A stretch of DNA of 64,000 nucleotides from a bacterium (GCA_027484025.1 JAIXTI010000081.1:1-64000); one strand, 5' to 3'; counted from the first letter of the stretch, positions 44,550 to 53,424 are shown. Numbers and translations are program-made. The notes: generated by a model from the letters alone, not told the origin.

Positions 44550-46970
44550 CTAGAAGCGCGTGCTGAGGGTCAAGAAGACCTGACGCGGCGCACCGGTGAG
44601 CAGCGTCTGGTTGTCACCACTGGCGGTGTACCCGTTCGAACCCATCGTCGCGACGTAGCGCTCGTCGAACAGGTTGTTCAGGTTGAGCTGCGCCTCGAGG
44701 CCGCGGAGCGCACCCACACGACCGAAGTCATAGCGCAGTGATGCATCCGACACGAAGTACGACGCCACCTTGCCGGCGCCGTCACCCGCCCTGTCGAGAT
44801 CGTTGGTGTACGTGAAGTACCGCTCGCCAACGAAGCGACCGCCGAGCGAACCCGAGAAGTGCGCCTTGTTGTACGACAAGCTCGCGTTCAGCAACTGCTT
44901 CGGCGCGTCCTGCACCGTCTTGCCCTTGGTGAAGACCTCGGTCTTTGGATCGTTTTCGTTGGTGCGATAATTCGAACCGAACTTCGAGCTGTTGTAGGAC
45001 GCCGACGCATACAGGCGGAAGCCTTTCGTGAGGTCGGCATTGACTACACCTTCGACGCCAGCCGTATTCACGCTGCCCACGTTGCCGAAGCCGGTGGCGC
45101 ACGTCACGGTCGCCGGGCAAAGTGCGATGCCGAGGAGACGATTGCGGTAGTCGATCGCGTACCCGGTGAAGCCCGCTTCGATGCGGCCACGGCGCGTGCG
45201 CACACCGCCCTCGATCGTCGTGGCGCGCTCCGGCTTTGCCGTTTGCTTGAAGTAGTCGAACGTGGTCGGGTTGGCGTTGTACACGCCGCCAGCGGGACTG
45301 TACGGAAACTGATTGACGTTCTCCGCCCAGTTGAGGAACAGTTCATTGTTCTCCGTGGCCCGGAACACCGCTCCCACCTGCGGCAGCACGCCACCCTTGG
45401 TGGGCGCAGAAAGCGACGGACGCGTCGGGTCGGCGAAGATCGGCGCCACCACGCCATCGGTCGGGGTGTTGCCGTTATTGGTGAAGTCGGCACCGACATT
45501 CAGGTACTTGGCACCGTAGGTCAGCGTGAGTCGGTCGCGCATCAGCTTATTCGTGTTCTGCGCATAAACCATTGTGGTCATGATCTCGGCCGTGCGGTCG
45601 TAGTCGAGGCGCAGCACGTTCGAGTAATCCACCTCGGGGCTCGACGCGTAGTTCCTCATGCGCCAGCGCGGACGACGGTTGCTCGAGTTGTTGTTCTCCA
45701 GCCACGTGCCCACTTCGAAGGTGTTGCCTACGCCGGCCATCGTGAACACCGACGTCAGCTTGCCTACGACACCCATACGGTTCGCTTCGTACTGCGTCTG
45801 GCGGAACATGATCGGATCGGGGCTGTAGCTGGCACCGTAGCTCGGGGCATGCCAGTCACCACCACCACGGTTGAGGTGCAGATAGGGCTGGACTTCAAAC
45901 CGGACCGCATCGTTCACACGGAACTCGCCCTTGAGATACGCGAGATGGTCGAGACGCGCCCCCTGCGCCGAATTGAAGTACGCGGCGTCCGTGAGCGGGT
46001 TGTACGTCCGCGTGCTCAACTCGGCGAATTGCTTCGCCGTCGCCCAATCCGAGAAATAGTCGAACATCGGACCGAACTGGACACCGGGTGCCTGCACCGA
46101 TCCATTGAACACGCCGAGCGAGAGGTCCATGTAATCGGACTCCTTGCGGTTGGCGTAGTTGTAGAAGCCGGTCACACGATTCGAACCGAGGTACAGCGTT
46201 CCCTTGGCATTGATCTGCTCGTGCCAGGTCTGCCCTGCACCGCCAATGAAGCCGTTCTGTCCGAAGAGCAGCGACTGATTGCCCGGAAAGCTCGAGTACC
46301 GATCACCGCCACCCTTCCATTTGTTGCCGTCGAAACGGGAGACGGACACAAAACCATTGAAGCCGTTGTTGCCGAACTGCTTGAAGCCGAGATCATAGCG
46401 CAGCATCGTACGACGCGAGCTGTACTGCCCGCCCATTTGCTGCAGCAGAAAGGTGGGCTTGGCCGAGGCATCGGCGCTGGCATACTGCACGACGCCACCG
46501 AGGTTGTTGCCGCTGGCGGTACCGAGGCCACCGGTCCCCTGCGTCACCTGCGTCGACGACAGATTGGAGGCGTCCACCGCGCGGCCGATCCCGAGGCCGT
46601 TGAAGTTACCGTACGACATGTCACCGAGAGGTATGCCGTCCATCGTCTGACCGATCTGCTGCGTCTGGAAGCCGCGCATCGTGATGCGGTTCGACCACTC
46701 GTACATCCCGAAACCGTCGACCGACTGCATGTTCACACCCGGGAGGCGCTCGATGACCTTGAGTGCGCTTGTACCTGGCGCCGTCGATTTCAGCTGCAGC
46801 GAATCCACCGCCGCCGCAGCGCGGGCACTGCCGCGGCCCGTAACGCTGGTGACCTTCACCGTATTGAGCTGCTGCGCTGTGTCACGCTTCGCCGGCTGTT
46901 GAGCGGGCAGCGCATGCGCCGCGACTACCGAGAGGGACGCGAAGAGAACGAACCGTCGCGTAGATGGCAT
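44550..46970 (-). CDS. TonB-dependent outer-membrane receptor
   Basis: An 806-residue protein. ATG 46970 begins the signal peptide (MPSTRRFVLFASLSVVAAHALPAQ). Plug domain about 45-180 with LKVIERLPGVNMQSVDGFGMYEW and the GGLGTASGNNLGGVVQY loop. The 22-strand barrel ends LFDERYVATMG... TLSTRF, with a terminal Phe. No carboxypeptidase-like N-terminal extension, so not SusC type; the ligand is unknown. A monocistronic minus-strand unit, divergent from the 152-residue lipoprotein. Confidence 0.92.
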   Translation of the reverse strand: MPSTRRFVLFASLSVVAAHALPAQQPAKRDTAQQLNTVKVTSVTGRGSARAAAAVDSLQLKSTAPGTSALKVIERLPGVNMQSVDGFGMYEWSNRITMRGFQTQQIGQTMDGIPLGDMSYGNFNGLGIGRAVDASNLSSTQVTQGTGGLGTASGNNLGGVVQYASADASAKPTFLLQQMGGQYSSRRTMLRYDLGFKQFGNNGFNGFVSVSRFDGNKWKGGGDRYSSFPGNQSLLFGQNGFIGGAGQTWHEQINAKGTLYLGSNRVTGFYNYANRKESDYMDLSLGVFNGSVQAPGVQFGPMFDYFSDWATAKQFAELSTRTYNPLTDAAYFNSAQGARLDHLAYLKGEFRVNDAVRFEVQPYLHLNRGGGDWHAPSYGASYSPDPIMFRQTQYEANRMGVVGKLTSVFTMAGVGNTFEVGTWLENNNSSNRRPRWRMRNYASSPEVDYSNVLRLDYDRTAEIMTTMVYAQNTNKLMRDRLTLTYGAKYLNVGADFTNNGNTPTDGVVAPIFADPTRPSLSAPTKGGVLPQVGAVFRATENNELFLNWAENVNQFPYSPAGGVYNANPTTFDYFKQTAKPERATTIEGGVRTRRGRIEAGFTGYAIDYRNRLLGIALCPATVTCATGFGNVGSVNTAGVEGVVNADLTKGFRLYASASYNSSKFGSNYRTNENDPKTEVFTKGKTVQDAPKQLLNASLSYNKAHFSGSLGGRFVGERYFTYTNDLDRAGDGAGKVASYFVSDASLRYDFGRVGALRGLEAQLNLNNLFDERYVATMGSNGYTASGDNQTLLTGAPRQVFLTLSTRF

Positions 46971-47171
46971 GTGCACTCCGGGAGGGGGAAGAGTAGGGTC
47001 CCCTATCATCGGTTCGTTCTGTGACAGCCCCGCGATGACGCGGTAACGATCAGCACGCCATGCGTCACGAAGAACGTCAGCCAACCTCAAGCGTACGCAC
47101 GTGACATTCGCGAAAGCGTCCAGCGTGATGCACTGTTCCTATTCAATGTTGGCCTGATGTGAACGGCTCGC

Positions 47172-47200
47172 GGCGGTCACCGACCGCCACCAAGGAGGGT
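47172..47200 (+). promoter_or_regulatory. 5' leader hairpin and strong ribosome site
   Basis: GGCGGTC-ACC-GACCGCC (47172-47188) forms a perfect 7-base-pair stem directly before AAGGAGGG at 47192-47199, itself four bases before the ATG at 47204. The ribosome site is the strongest in the window, which fixes this start. Confidence 0.55.
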
Positions 47201-47203
47201 TCC

Positions 47204-47662
47204 ATGCGCAAAATGTTCTGTTTGGCCTTCGTACTCGTTGCCTGCTCGAAGGCAGAAACTCCCGCTGCAGATACCACGGCAGCAGCGATGACTCCAGCCC
47301 CGGTTCTGCTCACCGCCTCCGACGTCTCTGGCAAGTGGAACGGGATGTCGATGGGTGAGACGAGTGATTCCGTGACCGCACGTTGGACCAGCGAAAGCGT
47401 CGACGATGCGAGCGGCAAGCTGACGATCGAAGGATCGAAGGACGCCATACCATTCACGCGGACGTTCGATGGCGACAGCATGATCGCGACGTCGACGGCG
47501 CCCTATTCGAGCCCGGCGAATCCGAAGGGCCCCCTGATGAACTTCCGCTCCGTCGGTCGCATGAAAGACGGGAAGCTCGTAGGCACCTTGGTGAACACGC
47601 TCGCTGACAAGCCGGACTCGGTCGTTGCACGTGGCCGGTGGGAAGCATCACGCGCGCCGTAA
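47204..47662 (+). CDS. Small lipoprotein, unknown function
   Basis: A 152-residue exported protein: signal sequence with lipobox LVAC (Cys14). The mature part is a small beta-rich domain (LLTASDVSGKWNGMSMGETSDS; VSGKW-like start resembles lipocalin-type or TIGR-style stress lipoproteins, not certain). Its last 160 bases lie opposite the 3' end of the glycerophosphodiesterase gene. The start is supported by the AAGGAGGG ribosome site. Confidence 0.8.
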   Translation: MRKMFCLAFVLVACSKAETPAADTTAAAMTPAPVLLTASDVSGKWNGMSMGETSDSVTARWTSESVDDASGKLTIEGSKDAIPFTRTFDGDSMIATSTAPYSSPANPKGPLMNFRSVGRMKDGKLVGTLVNTLADKPDSVVARGRWEASRAP

Positions 47663-48657
47663 CCACGCGACGCCAACAGCGCACGTAGCAGATCCGGCCG
47701 ATCGGTGGTGATGCCGTCAACACCGAGTTCGATCATGGCTTTCATATCGGTCGGATCATCCACCGTCCACGGATAGACGCGGAGGCCCAGTGCATGGGCC
47801 TCCGCGATTCGTTCGGCGGTGAGGTTGCGAAAGTTCGGCGACCAGTGCTTGCCGCCAGCGGCCGCAATCGCGCGCGGCACAGACCCGCCATGCGCGTCCA
47901 CGTCGATCCCGCCCATCCAGATCGCGGCGCCCGCGCGGCCAATCTCGATCGTGTTCCAGTCCGTCGAGTCCCGCCCTTCGAAAGTGAGATAACTCGTGGG
48001 GATGTCAGCCGCGATCTGTTGCACGCGCATGACCGCGCGCCAATCGAACGCGATGATCTGCGCTCGGTTTGCAACACCGCGGCTCCGTAACTGCGCGACG
48101 GTGCGCTCGGCGAGCAGCGCAGCCGGAGCAGACAGCTCCGGGCGCGTGGGATCGGTCTTGATTTCCACGACGAGTCGCGTGGGTGGCGCGCACTCGGCCT
48201 TGAAGAGGGTGATCACCTCATCGAGCGTGGGGACACGCTCTCCGCTACGCGGTTCCTGCAGCGGATGACGCTTGGCATAGTCGGACCCGGGCCGCAGCTG
48301 CCCCACGTCGTACGTACGGAGCTGCGCGACCGTCATCTGTCGCAACAGCGGGCGCGGCTCGCCAATGCTGTACGCGCCAGCGGCATCACGCGTGAGATCC
48401 GGATGCAGCGTGTAGTCGTGGTGCACGACGAGCACACTGTCGGCAGTGAGATGCACGTCGAGTTCGATGCCCGTGACACCAATGGCGCAGGCCCGCCGGA
48501 ACGCCGCCAACGTATTCTCCGGCGCCAGGCCAGCGGCACCACGATGGCCGATGATCTCAACCGCACGGCGCTCGCTTGTGGCTTGACCAGACAGTGGCGT
48601 TGCGGCGGCGGCGACAGCGACCAGCAAGGCGGCGGTACGTGAACGTGTGTTCGTCAT
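47503..48657 (-). CDS. Exported glycerophosphodiester phosphodiesterase
   Basis: Hydrolyses glycerophosphodiesters to glycerol-3-phosphate and alcohol. 384 residues with signal peptide after ATG 48657 (a GTG at 48675 is also possible). The GDPD core shows IGHRGAAGLAPENT, GIELDVHLT with metal-binding Glu and Asp, HHDYTL, VEIKTD and a C-terminal GVDGITTDRPD. The core ends near 47650; a tail of about 50 residues (SHRPRATTESGLSAS...) continues across the 3' end of the opposite lipoprotein gene and has no family equivalent. Confidence 0.9.
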   Translation of the reverse strand: MTNTRSRTAALLVAVAAAATPLSGQATSERRAVEIIGHRGAAGLAPENTLAAFRRACAIGVTGIELDVHLTADSVLVVHHDYTLHPDLTRDAAGAYSIGEPRPLLRQMTVAQLRTYDVGQLRPGSDYAKRHPLQEPRSGERVPTLDEVITLFKAECAPPTRLVVEIKTDPTRPELSAPAALLAERTVAQLRSRGVANRAQIIAFDWRAVMRVQQIAADIPTSYLTFEGRDSTDWNTIEIGRAGAAIWMGGIDVDAHGGSVPRAIAAAGGKHWSPNFRNLTAERIAEAHALGLRVYPWTVDDPTDMKAMIELGVDGITTDRPDLLRALLASRGYGARDASHRPRATTESGLSASVFTKVPTSFPSFMRPTERKFIRGPFGFAGLE

Positions 48658-49095
48658 GGTCAAGGGCAGGGTCACGCAATGAGACGATCGATCATCATCA
48701 ATTTGTGGCGCGCCTCATGCGCCGGACGTGTGCTTAACACGAAGTTTACCGAATCTTGGCCTGCTGGTGACGCATCAGATGTGTAGAACCCGTCGCCGAA
48801 TGTGTGAGGTGAAGAGCTGGAAGGGTAGGTGGCATCCCCTTCGAGAGACGTTGCCATGGCCGAGGCTGCGCCACAATGCGTAGCATGACCGCCACACTTC
48901 GCGTACGCATCGGTATGCGCCTCGATAATCAGCCGCTGTGATTTCAGGAGGGAGTCTGCAGAGCGTCTCTTTATACAACCGAATCGGCATACTTCTTGCC
49001 CCACTTTCCTGATGACTTCGGTGTAGGCCCCGCACCGAGTCTGTTGCTGGGCACCTGCCCCCTCCGTTCGCTCATCTCGCCCCCAGAGGTACACA
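48658..49095. other. 438-base intergenic region
   Basis: Divergent spacer between GDPD and the first PEP-CTERM gene. It holds the candidate sigma-54 site at 48985-49000 and TTTATACAA at 48970. A 140-codon open frame on the minus strand has no signal, motif or ribosome site and is not considered a gene. Confidence 0.6.
48985..49000 (+). promoter_or_regulatory. Candidate sigma-54 (-24/-12) promoter
   Basis: CGGCAT-ACTTC-TTGCC compares with TGGCAC-N5-TTGCA. The invariant GG (48986-48987) and GC (48998-48999) are at the correct spacing; two less conserved bases of the -24 box differ. It lies about 85 bases before the GTG of the PEP-CTERM gene. Control of PEP-CTERM genes by RpoN with PrsK/PrsR is known in other bacteria. 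Confidence 0.35.
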
Positions 49096-49698
49096 GTGCG
49101 TCATCTCCGCCTCCTCCTTGCCGCCTCCACCTTGGGGCTGGCATCGACTGCCGGCGCCCAGACGGTCATCAATTTCGACAATTTGAGCGACGGAACGGTG
49201 GTAACGAACCAGTACTCGGGTGTGGTGTTCTCTTCGAGCCTGGGCAACGTGAACTACATCACGAGCCAGAGCGGGTACAACGGATCGAAGCCCAACTTCA
49301 TCTGTTCCGGTCCGATCAACAGCAGCATCGATTGCGCGGCACCGACAACCGTGACGTTCCTCAGTGCGGTAAGCGGTGTATCGCTGAAGGGCATGGGAAT
49401 CAACGACGTGGGTAACGTGAAGGTGGCGCAGGTCAATCTCTTCAATGGCCTCAGCTTCCTTGGTTCGCAGAACATTCTCGGAAACGGTGAAGGAATCGAC
49501 CCGGTGTTTATCGATCTCTCGTCGTGGGGTACGATCACGAGCTTCGAGTTGACGAACATCACGGACGGCGGCGGTATCGGTTGGGATGATATCGCTTATA
49601 CGGCCGGCCCGAGGTCCAGCGTACCGGAACCCTCGTCAGTCGCGCTCATGATTGCGGGCCTCGCTGGAATCGCCGCAGTCCGTCGCCGTCGTGCGTGA
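49096..49698 (+). CDS. PEP-CTERM sorted exported protein
   Basis: A 200-residue protein: GTG start, signal peptide (MRHLRLLLAASTLGLASTAGA), a beta-rich Asn/Ser/Gly body, and the C-terminal sorting signal VPEPSS - hydrophobic helix - RRRRA. Exosortase recognises such tails and releases or anchors the protein at the surface with exopolysaccharide. No exosortase is in this window, so it acts in trans. The first line of the mature part (VINFDNLSDGTVVTNQYSGV) is a common PEP-CTERM opening. A terminator follows. Confidence 0.9.
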   Translation: MRHLRLLLAASTLGLASTAGAQTVINFDNLSDGTVVTNQYSGVVFSSSLGNVNYITSQSGYNGSKPNFICSGPINSSIDCAAPTTVTFLSAVSGVSLKGMGINDVGNVKVAQVNLFNGLSFLGSQNILGNGEGIDPVFIDLSSWGTITSFELTNITDGGGIGWDDIAYTAGPRSSVPEPSSVALMIAGLAGIAAVRRRRA

Positions 49699-49747
49699 AT
49701 GATTTCCTGGGGACGGTGACACCATCCCTTGGGTAACCGGTGCAGCC

Positions 49748-49779
49748 AAACGGGCGACGTCTCCTTACGTCGCCCGTTT
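49748..49779 (+). terminator. Terminator after first PEP-CTERM gene
   Basis: Perfect 13-base-pair stem: AAACGGGCGACGT (49748-49760) with ACGTCGCCCGTTT (49767-49779), 6-base loop, ending in T residues. Confidence 0.85.
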
Positions 49780-49929
49780 GTGTTCGTGTCAAGCTTGCAG
49801 CACGCACCCTCCGAGTACGGTTCAGCCTCGATGCGGCTGACCTCAGCGACTGTGTCCCGTGCGTCGCGAGAAAGACGTCAGTGACTATGCGGTACACCGG
49901 CACAACGCCGCCCCGCGTTCACGCGCTTG

Positions 49930-51507
49930 TTATTCCGGCACCACCACATCCAGCGCCGCCGTCTCGATCACGCCACTCATGCGCCGCACTTGGACGAAGA
50001 TGCGATAGCGTCCCGCCGATGGAATCGCGACCGGAAAGCTGACCACGCCCTGCGCCGCGACCGCACCTGCACCTGCACCTGCACCTGCACCTGCACCTGC
50101 ACTCGCTGACGCCGCACCTCCCCCGTGCGATGCGTGCATGTCGGCCATTGCCGCCATGGGCTGCGAATCCCCATGCATTAACGTATCGCCCGCCTCGCGC
50201 CGCACGAGCCGTTCCTGGGCCGCCATCGAGCTGGTACCCATCGGGTGCAAGTGCATGAACACCCCGCCATCCGTACGTAGCAGCATCGCGTGGCCGGCCA
50301 TGCCAAGCCACGGCGCCAACGGCATGGGAGATCCATCGGCATTGGTGAGACGCGCGGTGATCAGCACATCGCTCCCCACCGCCGGGGTCTTGTCGAGTGC
50401 GATCGCGAAGGTGGCGCCGTCGCTCAGCGCTGCGGCGCCCGCATTGACCGTGGGCGGCAACAGCGACCACGCGTCGTCACCATCAGCGTTCGGCGACGAT
50501 TCACCGGCCGCCACCGTGACCGTATCGACGATAGTGCGCGTCGCACCGCTCTCATGGACTACGTCGGCGAACAGCCAGTACGTCCCCGCAGGCACCGCGG
50601 TGAGCGGCGTGGTGAACGTGCGCTCGTCGCGGCGGACCGGATGCAAATGCGCCACCGCGCCCTTGCCGCCCGCCTCTACCAGAAAGAGGTGCATCAGCTT
50701 GCCGTGGTCCGGCATGAGCGGTGTGCTCTGCCCTCCACGTAAACGCTCACCGGGCTTGGCAAAGCGCCACGAACTGTCGGTCACCGTCAGCGTCAGTGTG
50801 CGCTCGGCGCCCGCACTCACAGTGCCCTCGGCGCGCACCGGACGAAGCAGGGCATCCCGGTAATCAGCTTCCACCGCCGTCCACCACTTCCAGCCACCAG
50901 TCACCATGACGGCGAGCATCACGAACGCCATCGCCGAGGCCAACCGTGCACGACGATAGCGCGGCCCATCGGGGGTGAGTCCTGCGGGAAGCGTGGCTTC
51001 ACGCGAGGCGGCGCCAATGACCGACACGAGTCCGAACACCAGGAACGCGCCGAGCGCTGCCAGCACCCAGCCAAGCCAGTCGGGCATGCCGAGCGTGGCC
51101 GTGGCAGCACTGGTATACGGCACGATGAATGTGCCACTGCCCGCCGGCCCGGTTGCCGCCACGTGAATGGCGTACGACCCGCTGCTCATGATCCAGATCT
51201 GTGTTTGGAACGTGCCCGGTTCGCCCGGAACAGCCGGTGCCGCTTCGGGAGCAGGGGCGCCCTTGGTGCCGTAACGCCAGAGCGCAGGCTGCACCGTGAC
51301 GGCCGACGGACGCGTCGATGGGGTCGTGGTGCGAATGACCACGTCTACCAAGCCGGGAATTACCGCCGGCGGACGCACGAGCACGCGCAATCCGTAGGGC
51401 CCCGCCACGCCATCCTGCACCACCATGGTGCTTCCCACGTGCGCACTGCTGGTCAGCCACAACGCGGAGAGCATCAGCAGTGATACGAATCGACCGCGAA
51501 CGTTCAT
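49930..51507 (-). CDS. His/Met-rich exported membrane-anchored protein
   Basis: A 525-residue protein, not assigned to a named family. Signal sequence at 1-22, a beta domain (about 35-140), a transmembrane helix (about 145-168) and a second (about 187-206), then a long exported part. This part repeats the pattern HLFLVEAGGKGAVAHLHPV and HAMLLRTDGGVFMHLHPMG, each with several His, followed by a Met/His-rich stretch (MHGDSQPMAAMADMHASHGGG). An Ala-Gly run is encoded by a hexanucleotide repeat. The features suggest metal (copper-type) handling, by inference. ATG 51507 overlaps the stop of the upstream membrane protein (ATGA). Confidence 0.78.
   Translation of the reverse strand: MNVRGRFVSLLMLSALWLTSSAHVGSTMVVQDGVAGPYGLRVLVRPPAVIPGLVDVVIRTTTPSTRPSAVTVQPALWRYGTKGAPAPEAAPAVPGEPGTFQTQIWIMSSGSYAIHVAATGPAGSGTFIVPYTSAATATLGMPDWLGWVLAALGAFLVFGLVSVIGAASREATLPAGLTPDGPRYRRARLASAMAFVMLAVMVTGGWKWWTAVEADYRDALLRPVRAEGTVSAGAERTLTLTVTDSSWRFAKPGERLRGGQSTPLMPDHGKLMHLFLVEAGGKGAVAHLHPVRRDERTFTTPLTAVPAGTYWLFADVVHESGATRTIVDTVTVAAGESSPNADGDDAWSLLPPTVNAGAAALSDGATFAIALDKTPAVGSDVLITARLTNADGSPMPLAPWLGMAGHAMLLRTDGGVFMHLHPMGTSSMAAQERLVRREAGDTLMHGDSQPMAAMADMHASHGGGAASASAGAGAGAGAGAGAVAAQGVVSFPVAIPSAGRYRIFVQVRRMSGVIETAALDVVVPE
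50063..50102. repeat. (GCACCT) hexanucleotide repeat, six copies plus four bases
   Basis: Six perfect GCACCT units (50063-50098) plus GCAC. Read on the minus strand it encodes alternating Ala and Gly in the exported His/Met-rich protein. Slippage would change length in steps of two residues without frameshift. Confidence 0.95.
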
Positions 51508-52685
51508 CGCTTCACCTCGCGCAGCCATCCACCCCACGCCAGACCCACACGCGCCGAAATGATGGCGGCGAGCACGCCGTAGGTCACCGTCTTGTTGAGG
51601 GCAACGACGACACCACCTTCATCCACCCAGAACTCACGCGGCCCTACCAACCATTCAGCCGGCACGCTGTACGGAGCGAAGCCCCCACCGAAAAACGGAT
51701 GCCGACCAATCTCGGTGGCGAGCAGCGACCCGAACGGCCACTGCACGGCCAGGAACGCCACCATGAACGACACGCCGAGTACGAGCGACGTCAGCCACGC
51801 GTTGCGATGCGCCATGCGCTGCAGTACGAGGTCGATGGCCAGCGCCGGTGCAATGAGCAGCAGGGGGAAGTTCATCGGCACCATGTGCGTGACCTCATGC
51901 CCGATGGGACCGAGCTTGGGTGTGGCGCCGAACAGCGGAAAGATCCACAGCTGCACGGCCATGATGGTCATGTAGAATGCCGCTGTGGCGGTCGCCGGCC
52001 AGCGCAGGCGCGATGCGCGCGACGCCGCCACGAGAAACAGGGGGTAGACCGCGCCGGCGACGATGTAGAAGAGCGAGTTGTGCATGATGTCCACCTCGCT
52101 GTACTCGGTCGCCGCGATGGCCGCGAGGGTGAGCAAGACGCCGCTCGCAAACGCCACGACCGTCGCTCGCGCCGTGGTATCCCCCTCGACGTTCTGCGAC
52201 GACACGGCCATCGTCTGCGCGCCGATGAGAATGCCGAACAACCCGGTGAGCAGCACGACATGCGGCGGACTCAGAATCTGCACATCGAGCCCGTAGGCGT
52301 TGTGCCACCAATCGTCGAAGGGCGCCGAGGTGAGCATGGCGAGCGCCCCCCAGATGCAGATCCAGCCGCCGATAGGGCCGGTGAAGAAGCGCCACAGTCG
52401 TACGCCGTCAGTGGCGTGTGTCTCCGCGCGCCAGAACGAATTCGCGAGGACCCGCGCGCCGCACGAAAGACCGGCCAGCGTTCCGCCGAAGTAAATGGCC
52501 ATGTGCGCTGGCGTCCAGAACGTGTCGCGGCCGATGGTCATGTGCCACGAAATGTCCCAGATGAGGCCGACCAGAATGCTGGTGGCGCCGAGGACGACGG
52601 CTGCCAGATGCAGTGGAATCGCCTGCGCCGCGCCGACGGAGCTCGCGGATGCGGTGCTGCTGGGTGTGTAGAGCGACGTAGCCAT
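51504..52685 (-). CDS. Polytopic membrane protein, unknown function
   Basis: Not recognised. 393 residues with about ten hydrophobic segments. Polar residues inside or near the segments include DISWHMTIGRDTFWTPAHM (about 44-62), DDWWHN, MHNSLFYI and GHEVTHMVPM: several His and Met that could bind metal or haem. No transporter signature is visible. Stop and next start overlap (ATGA at 51504-51507), coupling it to the His/Met-rich exported protein; a two-component metal or redox system is a reasonable guess only. Confidence 0.8.
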   Translation of the reverse strand: MATSLYTPSSTASASSVGAAQAIPLHLAAVVLGATSILVGLIWDISWHMTIGRDTFWTPAHMAIYFGGTLAGLSCGARVLANSFWRAETHATDGVRLWRFFTGPIGGWICIWGALAMLTSAPFDDWWHNAYGLDVQILSPPHVVLLTGLFGILIGAQTMAVSSQNVEGDTTARATVVAFASGVLLTLAAIAATEYSEVDIMHNSLFYIVAGAVYPLFLVAASRASRLRWPATATAAFYMTIMAVQLWIFPLFGATPKLGPIGHEVTHMVPMNFPLLLIAPALAIDLVLQRMAHRNAWLTSLVLGVSFMVAFLAVQWPFGSLLATEIGRHPFFGGGFAPYSVPAEWLVGPREFWVDEGGVVVALNKTVTYGVLAAIISARVGLAWGGWLREVKR

Positions 52686-52736
52686 GGTCCGGACGGGTCA
52701 GGAGTGCGTGAAGAAGCACACGTCAAGCATACGCGA

Positions 52737-53303
52737 TTACTTCGCGAACAGCAGGGCCGGCGGAATGGGATTGCCCGGCGTCTCAGCTTCCCAGTAGATC
52801 GTGACCACCCACCAGCGCGTGCCGTCGAAGAAGAGCTGGAAGGAGTTCACACCACGCGCGAACGGTGTGGGATCACTGAGGGCGCGCTTCGAGTCGTACG
52901 CGCTCATGAGGTGCACGACGTTGCCGTAGCGCTCGAGCTTGCGACCGATCTCGCGCTCGAAGAAGCCGCTCCGCTCGAGCTGCGGGCCGGCGTTCGCGAT
53001 GTACTCCTCTGCGGTCCACACGCGCAGGACGCCCGCGCCGTTCGGTTGCTTTCCGGTGGGAATGAGCCGTGCACCGGGTGCCATGAGTGAGCGGAAGCGA
53101 TTCCAGTCGCGCGCCTGACCGGCCGGCCCCGAAATCACGTCGTAGACCGCCCGCATGATCGCATCGATGCTCTCCACATCGCCGGGACGTGCCGCCGGCG
53201 CCGTGCGTGCCGTGTCGCGGGGCGCTGTTTGTTGGGCCACGGCGAGCGCGGGGGTGAGCAGCAGGGTTCCAGCGAAGAGCGCGAGTGGAAGTGAACGACG
53301 CAT
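52737..53303 (-). CDS. Exported NTF2/SnoaL-like protein
   Basis: A 188-residue protein with signal peptide (MRRSLPLALFAGTLLLTPALAVA). The mature part is a cone-shaped NTF2-like fold by pattern: AIMRAVYDVISGPAGQARDW, then FRSLMAPGARLIPTG and SFQLFFDGTRWWVVTIYWE. No conserved catalytic residue identifies a reaction. It lies 51 bases upstream of the membrane protein start on the same strand; it could belong to either neighbouring unit. Confidence 0.85.
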   Translation of the reverse strand: MRRSLPLALFAGTLLLTPALAVAQQTAPRDTARTAPAARPGDVESIDAIMRAVYDVISGPAGQARDWNRFRSLMAPGARLIPTGKQPNGAGVLRVWTAEEYIANAGPQLERSGFFEREIGRKLERYGNVVHLMSAYDSKRALSDPTPFARGVNSFQLFFDGTRWWVVTIYWEAETPGNPIPPALLFAK

Positions 53304-53395
53304 GGTCCTGAGGTATGAGGGAGGTGTGGCGCGCAGACATCGCGCGTCGGTATGTGGCCCCGTACGTGGACGGGCGGACCCCGGTTTCCCGGTGC

Positions 53396-53424
53396 GCAGC
53401 AGGGCGTGCGGCCCGCCCTGCTGC
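53396..53424 (-). terminator. Hairpin after DUF1028 gene
   Basis: Perfect 10-base-pair stem GCAGCAGGGC (53396-53405) with GCCCTGCTGC (53415-53424), beginning 5 bases after the DUF1028 stop. No T-run. It separates the FKBP/S9/DUF1028 unit from the NTF2-like gene. Confidence 0.6.

Noticed and set aside
44859-47024. Open frame of 721 codons on the plus strand
   Set aside because: It lies wholly opposite the TonB receptor gene, has no signal peptide or motif and shows the Arg/His-rich composition typical of antisense frames in GC-rich DNA.
48672-49094. 140-codon open frame in the long intergenic region, minus strand
   Set aside because: No ribosome site, signal or motif, and composition unlike neighbouring proteins.
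51480-53090. Open frame of 536 codons on the plus strand
   Set aside because: Opposite the polytopic membrane protein and NTF2-like genes; composition is Arg/His/Glu/Gln-rich with no domain.
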